Origin: Lactobacillus sp. ESL0791
GTDB lineage: Bacteria > Bacillota > Bacilli > Lactobacillales > Lactobacillaceae
Assembly (NCBI RefSeq): GCF_029433255.1
Contig: NZ_JAQTHU010000001.1
Span: 1,550,001-1,614,000 of the forward strand
Length of the DNA: 64,000 nt
Reading direction: 5' to 3'
The position numbers were made by a program, and so were the translations under genes. Every line of letters starts with the position of its first letter. Positions within the stretch are counted from its first letter, which is position 1. Below the pieces are notes generated by a model. It worked only from the letters and a program-made list of their open reading frames with translations, did no database searches and was not told where the DNA came from. Positions 59,125-64,000 of this stretch are shown here, in pieces.

Positions 59125-60686
59125 TATAACTGAAACTTGAAAGCAATAAAACTAGTCAAATTCCTTGTGGGCTCTGACTTTTTTAATGCCCACTTGTGTT
59201 TTATTTGGTTCATGCCAAATATTTTTGAATGAAGCTAGGTAATAGCTTAATAAATTTGCTTATTATTTGGTCTACCTCTTCTGTAATTTGCTCCTTGACT
59301 TCTTCCAATGCCGATAACAGGTAGACCAATGCTTTTTCGAAAGCTAAATCTGGCAACGCGTCATTCATTAAGTAGAACAAATCTCCAATTGTTCGCTCAT
59401 CAACTGCTTGTCTTTCCTGCCAAGCTAGCAGCTCATAAGTTAAGGCAGTGATGGCAAAATAGCCACTTTGCCCGTCATAGTTTTGGATCTGTGATTTATC
59501 TAAAGCCAGATACTGCTTGGTTGCTTTAAAGAAAGTCTCTATCTGCCATCTACGGCCATAAAGCTGAATAATCTCTTTTGGCTGCAACTGGTATCTTGTA
59601 GTGGCCAAAACCAAGTATTTTCTCTTATTACCGCGCTTAGTAACGTATACTAATCTGAGCGGAAAGCTATTTCCTTGATATTCAGCTTCTACCACGCAGC
59701 TATAAAGGTAATCGTTTTTTAACTTCATCTTCGATGCCGTCAATCTTTCGTACAGACTTTTTACATCATAGAGCCGGCCACGATACCGATAATATACTTT
59801 TTTGCTTAATTTAAGCATAGATACGCTGTTCAATCCTAGCTGTTTTAACCGCCAGAACATTTTGGGTGATGCAAACCAACTGTCAAACAGCACATAGTTC
59901 GCTGGAATGCCTTCGTTTAAAGCTTGTTTGATTAATTCAACTGTAACATCATTCATCTGTCTTTGAGCCTGATTTCTTCTTCTGCCTGCAATGGAACGTT
60001 TATCAGTAGTAATGGCTTTACTGCCAATCATGTTTTGTCTGTTCTTAGTTGACATTAAAGCAAAATTTGCTGGCAAAAAAGTATTGCCATCGCTCCAGCC
60101 AACAGTTAGGCCACGGTAACCATTAACATATTCATGCTCATTATGATCATAAACTCTAGCAAGCAATTCCGTTTTCTTAGAATAGGAGCGTGACATCAAA
60201 GTATCATCAACGATCAAGGCTAATCTTCTACGCTTATCAATTGCGGGTTTGAGCGCAGTAATCAAATTGACAGTAGCTAAGCAAAGCAGTTTTTGCCAGT
60301 TGATGCGACCATCATTGAGAACATTTCTGCCAGTTTTAGAATAAATTCTGCAGGTTGATCGAAACGATACAGAGACTTTCTGGCAAAGCGTGATTGGATC
60401 ATCCAATTAATCACCATGAGCAGGCTAACTAAGGGATGACGTTTAAAGTTAACTTTCTTGCTCAGATCAGCTAGACCAATTAGTTTAGCAAAAGCAGAAA
60501 TTAAAGAACAAGTATCCTTTTCTTGATTGATTTGCAATATACTTTTCATAGCGTGAGATCTCCTTTAACTTTGATTTTGACACTTAAAGTATAACGCAGG
60601 GAGGTCTTGCGTTTTTATTTTTGTACTAAAAAAGCTAGAAATCACGCCCTTTTTGCGTAATTTCTAGCTTTCAAGTTTCAGTTTTA
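59125..60686 (-). mobile_element. IS4-family-like insertion sequence
   Basis: Perfect inverted repeats AACTGAAACTTGAAAGC (59128-59144) and its complement (60667-60683) bracket a transposase on the minus strand. A strong hairpin (GCTAGAAAT…ATTTCTAGC, about 60639-60670) stands at the right end, as often seen to block outside transcription. The exact ends and target duplication are not resolved. Confidence 0.82.
59210..60549 (-). pseudogene. IS4-family transposase, frame broken by one base
   Basis: First frame (60277-60549) gives the N-terminus, MKSILQINQEKDTC to YRFDQPAEF. The second (59210-60406) carries on from SKTGRNVLNDGRINWQKLL. Near 60340 one T is missing (ATTCT instead of ATTTCT). The DDE core is present: VDDTLMSRSYSKKTELL, LFDSWFASPKMFW and YGRRWQIETFFKATKQYL. 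Without the missing base the transposase would have about 440 residues, so the copy is likely inactive unless the gap is a read error. Confidence 0.85.
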
Positions 60687-60702
60687 TAAGATTTAACGCT
60701 TG

Positions 60703-62052
60703 TTAATTTTCTTTTGTTAACACCGTGACCGCCTCAACGTGCGGGGTTTGCGGGAACATATCCACCGGATCAATGCGGTCAAAGTCATAACCGTGCTTTT
60801 GGAAATCCTGCAGATCACGCACAAGCGTTGCCGGATTACAGGAAATGTACACGATCTTCTTGGGACCTGTCGTTACAGCCGCATCAATAAATTCCGGGGT
60901 TAACCCTTTTCTTGGTGGATCAACAAAGATGACATCGGTTTTCATACCCTCACTGGCCCAACGCGGCATCACCTTTTCGGCCTTACCGGTTACATATTTG
61001 GCGTTAGAAATCCCGTTGAGTTCAGCGTTGGCGTTGGCATCCTTGACCGCATCCCCCACAACTTCAATCCCGCGCACACTCTTCACATGCCGGGCAACGC
61101 TTAAACCAATTGTCCCGATCCCGGAGTAGGCATCAACAACCACATCACTTGGTTTTAGATCCGCATTTTTGATTGCCAAGTCATACAGACGCGGAGTCTG
61201 CAGCGAATTAATCTGGAAGAAACTTTCAGGTGAGATCCGAAACTTAACATCACCAATCTTGTCAACAATCTGCGGATTACCAAAGATCAGATAATCGGTT
61301 TTACCCAAAATTACATTGGTCTTTTTTGGATTGTGGTTCAAAACCAGACTGTCCACCTTGTCAATCTTCTTAATGTCATCGGCAACGGCTGGCAACTGGT
61401 CAAAGTCCTTGTGCAAACAAACCAAAATCACCATAATTTCGCCGCTGTCTTTACTACGGCGAACATCCAGGTAGCGCACCTCACCCTGATTATGAATTTC
61501 ATCATAGGCAGGAACATGGTGCGCACGCAGAATATCGCGGACGGCAACCAAAACCCGATCAATTTCCGGATCAGTGGTAAAGAAATTAGTGAGCGGCACC
61601 AAATCATGGGAATGCCGTCTGAAAAAGCCAATCTCCAGTTGACCATCAACTTCCCGCACCGGCACTTGCGCCTTATTGCGGTAGCCTGTTTCTTCCGGAC
61701 TAGCCAAGGTTTGCCCAACTTCCTTATCTTCAAGATGAGCCTTTTTAAGCAGATTCACCACCTGATTGCGTTTAAATTCAAGCTGCTTATCATATTTAAT
61801 GTGCGCAAGCGAAGCCAGGCCCGTCTGTACCCACTGGTTGAGCTTGATATCCACCCGATCCGGGCTTTCTTTCTTGATCTCTTCAATCTTAGCGAAGGCA
61901 AAGCTCTTCTTAACCTTCAAGATTTTTGCACTGACAATTTCGCCAGGCAGAGCATTATTAACAAAAACCGTCATGCCTTCGTGATGGGCAACGCCCATCG
62001 CTTCATAAGACAAGTCGGTAATTTCTAAATCGATAATTTGATTCTTTTCCAT
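60703..62052 (-). CDS. rlmD: 23S rRNA (uracil-5-)-methyltransferase RlmD/RumA family
   Basis: A 449-residue enzyme: N-terminal TRAM domain (DLSYEAMGVAHHEGMTVFV, LPGE), RFRISPESFFQIN, VVDAYSGIGTIGLSVA (SAM site), VIFVDPPRKGL and the catalytic cysteine in VYISCNPATLVRDL, the RumA/TrmA signature. It puts a methyl group on uridine 1939 and/or related positions of 23S rRNA. No iron-sulfur cysteine cluster is seen at the front, as is common in Gram-positive members. AAAAAAGGACG precedes the start. A housekeeping gene that marks the end of the accessory region. Confidence 0.92.
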   Translation of the reverse strand: MEKNQIIDLEITDLSYEAMGVAHHEGMTVFVNNALPGEIVSAKILKVKKSFAFAKIEEIKKESPDRVDIKLNQWVQTGLASLAHIKYDKQLEFKRNQVVNLLKKAHLEDKEVGQTLASPEETGYRNKAQVPVREVDGQLEIGFFRRHSHDLVPLTNFFTTDPEIDRVLVAVRDILRAHHVPAYDEIHNQGEVRYLDVRRSKDSGEIMVILVCLHKDFDQLPAVADDIKKIDKVDSLVLNHNPKKTNVILGKTDYLIFGNPQIVDKIGDVKFRISPESFFQINSLQTPRLYDLAIKNADLKPSDVVVDAYSGIGTIGLSVARHVKSVRGIEVVGDAVKDANANAELNGISNAKYVTGKAEKVMPRWASEGMKTDVIFVDPPRKGLTPEFIDAAVTTGPKKIVYISCNPATLVRDLQDFQKHGYDFDRIDPVDMFPQTPHVEAVTVLTKEN

Positions 62053-62102
62053 TTTTCGTCCTTTTTTACAAACACTAATTAACTATTCTATTTTACAGGA
62101 AA

Positions 62103-64000
62103 TTACGGGAAAAAGTAATTGCTATTCATCTTGTCTTTTTGATCAGTTTCTATAAGCAAGTTTAGTTTATCAATTAATTCATTTAAATTAAACATACCTA
62201 TCTTGCCTAAGCTATTATTCTCACGCATAAATTCTTTAATTTTCTCGCATAGATTTGTTATGTTCTTTTCTTTATAGGGATATATTTTTTTATAGTTATT
62301 ATTGACAAAATGATTATATATATACTGTGTAAACTTTTCAGATCTAGGATGAGCAGTTAAAACATATTTTTGTAATAGACCAGAATCCAAAAGGGTTTCA
62401 AAAAAATCAATTCCTGTATTCACTCCAGACAATTCTTCTGTTCTTCTATAATTACCTTCAAAAATGCTAGTTAAAAATTCTAATTTCCTTTTTCTATTTG
62501 CTTTTTCATCAAACTTATTAAATATTTCATCAATTTTTTTCTGTATATCAACTGAAATAAGCCCAATGTCTTTCTTCATCTCCCATTTTTCCTGATAATC
62601 ATCTAATATTTCAAAATTTTTACAATTTTTCGTTATTATCCATTCTATTTCTTGTAATATTTTAGATTGATAATCTTCATGTATCATTAGCAGATTAATT
62701 TTTTCAAAATAATCAAAATTGTCGTACACATTAATTAATTGATCAAACGACATTTTATGTTCATCTATATTTTTTAAAACCTTAATTTGCAAATTTTCAA
62801 ATTCATCATCATCAATATCTCTAAAATAATTTGTTTTATCTACCAAAACCTGGCTTGCTTTGATGTCACTCTTGAATAATTTGTACCAATCATCTATAAA
62901 AGCCACACTATCAAAAGTAAGATCAAAAATAATATGATTTATTTGTTCATCATAAAAAATATAATCATCAAAGCATGCCCTATTGATACAATGATATTTT
63001 TTTACTATATATTTTGCAAGATGATCATTATTCTTTGTATTAGTAGATGAATTTTTCCAGATACCTTTATTTAAAGTAAATCGAATAAAATTTCTGGTAT
63101 TCATCAATGGCCTTAATTCTTGCAGATTTTCCTTAGTTAATCTTCCTTCTCTATGTTCTATTGCTATGACAAATATATTTAAAAACGCGGATCTTTCAAT
63201 ATTTACTTTATCATCACTTGACTCTTTATGATTTTCAAAATATTCTCGTAGTTCTTGATCAACAATCTCAAAAGTAGAGAATATAAACTTAAGTGTTCGT
63301 AAATTTAAAGTAGAGGTTTTAAATTGTATCAATAATACTTTCCCAATCCAATCAGAATTAGCTCTAACAAATTGATTATCGCTTTTATCTAGAAAACTAT
63401 CTTTTATAGTAGAAAAGTCAATACTAAAAGGTATAACTCTACTGACTATCTTTTCACTTATCTTATTAAAATCATTTTTTACATTTTGAATTTTTGAAAC
63501 ATTACCTACCAAAATCACCCGACATTTTAAATCTTCAATTAAATCTGTTAAGATGTAACCTAAAAAATCTACTAATTTAATTTCTTCACTTATTCTTTCA
63601 ATATCATCTATGACAACAACTATTTTCCCCGCTCTTTCTTCAATTCGTTTTCGCATAAAAGTAGAGCCTATATCTGCGAGCAATTTATTACCAATATCAA
63701 ATAAATCACCATGATTTCCAGCCATAGCTTTTAATTCTTTTCTTATCGGTTTTAGTACTTTTTTTAGTTCCTTACCAATTTTATTACCCATATTAAAACA
63801 AGACATATATATTTTGTCAGTAATATCTTTTTTCAAACTATCTAATGAGTCATAGCCAAAAATAGAAAGATATATTGGTATCTTATCCTTAAAAATTCTA
63901 GATTCTTCCTTATTATCAATCTCATGTTTTAAAAAATAAGTTTTTCCAGTACCCCATTCTCCATTAAGTAGAATAGCAAAATCATCATTACCATTGACAT
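62103..64000 (-). CDS. KAP-family P-loop NTPase, N-terminus beyond the window
   Basis: The frame is open to the right edge (about 632 visible residues). Walker A is NGEWGTGKTYFLK within about 20 residues of the edge; Walker B is IVVVIDDIERI near the middle of the NTPase domain, with ILVGNVSKI after it. Walker A plus this DDIER motif mark the KAP family, whose members include the phage-exclusion protein PifA. The long helical C-terminal part has no recognised domain. A TTG at 63836 could be mistaken for a start but the P-loop lies upstream of it. AT-rich codon use unlike rlmD suggests transfer; a defence role is likely but not shown. Confidence 0.85.
   Translation of the reverse strand, partial: VNGNDDFAILLNGEWGTGKTYFLKHEIDNKEESRIFKDKIPIYLSIFGYDSLDSLKKDITDKIYMSCFNMGNKIGKELKKVLKPIRKELKAMAGNHGDLFDIGNKLLADIGSTFMRKRIEERAGKIVVVIDDIERISEEIKLVDFLGYILTDLIEDLKCRVILVGNVSKIQNVKNDFNKISEKIVSRVIPFSIDFSTIKDSFLDKSDNQFVRANSDWIGKVLLIQFKTSTLNLRTLKFIFSTFEIVDQELREYFENHKESSDDKVNIERSAFLNIFVIAIEHREGRLTKENLQELRPLMNTRNFIRFTLNKGIWKNSSTNTKNNDHLAKYIVKKYHCINRACFDDYIFYDEQINHIIFDLTFDSVAFIDDWYKLFKSDIKASQVLVDKTNYFRDIDDDEFENLQIKVLKNIDEHKMSFDQLINVYDNFDYFEKINLLMIHEDYQSKILQEIEWIITKNCKNFEILDDYQEKWEMKKDIGLISVDIQKKIDEIFNKFDEKANRKRKLEFLTSIFEGNYRRTEELSGVNTGIDFFETLLDSGLLQKYVLTAHPRSEKFTQYIYNHFVNNNYKKIYPYKEKNITNLCEKIKEFMRENNSLGKIGMFNLNELIDKLNLLIETDQKDKMNSNYFFP

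Noticed and set aside
63834..63836. TTG as the start of the KAP NTPase
   Set aside because: The Walker A motif lies upstream in the same open frame, so the gene begins beyond 64000.

Overview
The window looks like a chromosomal accessory region of a low-GC lactic acid bacterium, most likely Lactobacillus in the strict sense (acidophilus/helveticus/crispatus/delbrueckii neighbourhood). Reasons: AT-rich DNA, strong AGGAGG ribosome binding sites, a type I-E CRISPR repeat ending GTGATCC, many PTS sugar operons, and IS5-, ISL3- and IS4-like elements. The species call is inference.

Layout. 1-6840: type I-E CRISPR-Cas, with casA (cut by the window edge) and cas3 on the minus strand, then a 38-repeat array transcribed in the same direction. 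Between cas3 and the array, on the opposite strand, lies a previously unlabelled unit: two degenerate repeats around a short 21-base spacer, closed by a terminator. Eleven consecutive spacer bases match the start of the cas3 transcript beside an AAA motif. This is what a crRNA-like autorepressor of cas3 should look like and is the strongest discovery here. 7016-13610: a GNAT protein, a DASS anion transporter, and a beta-glucoside PTS operon controlled by a LicT-type antiterminator with visible RAT/terminator elements. 13796-22413: a large sugar-acid operon (fructose-type PTS EIIA/B/C, a 6-phosphogluconate-dehydrogenase-like enzyme, UlaD/UlaE/UlaF-like enzymes). Its PRD regulator has been cut in two by an IS5-like element, and a 62-bp promoter/operator block occurs twice.

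22667-37815: a defence-type island. It holds a PLD-like protein, a wrecked GmrSD-type gene next to an ISL3 remnant, a four-gene methylase / HEPN-like / SF2 helicase / GIY-YIG operon, and an AbiH gene with a frameshifted RES-domain gene after it and another frameshifted gene before it. 37961-47434: catabolic genes (amidohydrolase, APC permease, glutamine amidotransferase-like hydrolase, cellobiose PTS EIIC, 6-phospho-beta-glucosidase, RpiR regulator), an old-yellow-enzyme gene and a lone RelB-like antitoxin. 47896-55537: a three-gene operon with a large unknown protein and a DUF1998 helicase split at an A7 tract, resembling Druantia type III. It is bracketed by an intact relB with its flank and a decayed relB copy, beyond which lies a second old-yellow-enzyme gene. 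57655-64000: LysR regulator, an IS4-like element with a broken transposase, rlmD, and a KAP-family P-loop NTPase cut by the right edge.

At least four genes carry an apparent one-base loss (RES gene, the gene before abiH, DUF1998 helicase, IS4 transposase), two of them at identical A AAA AAA TTG sequences. Read errors, decay, phase variation and -1 frameshifting cannot be separated from sequence alone.
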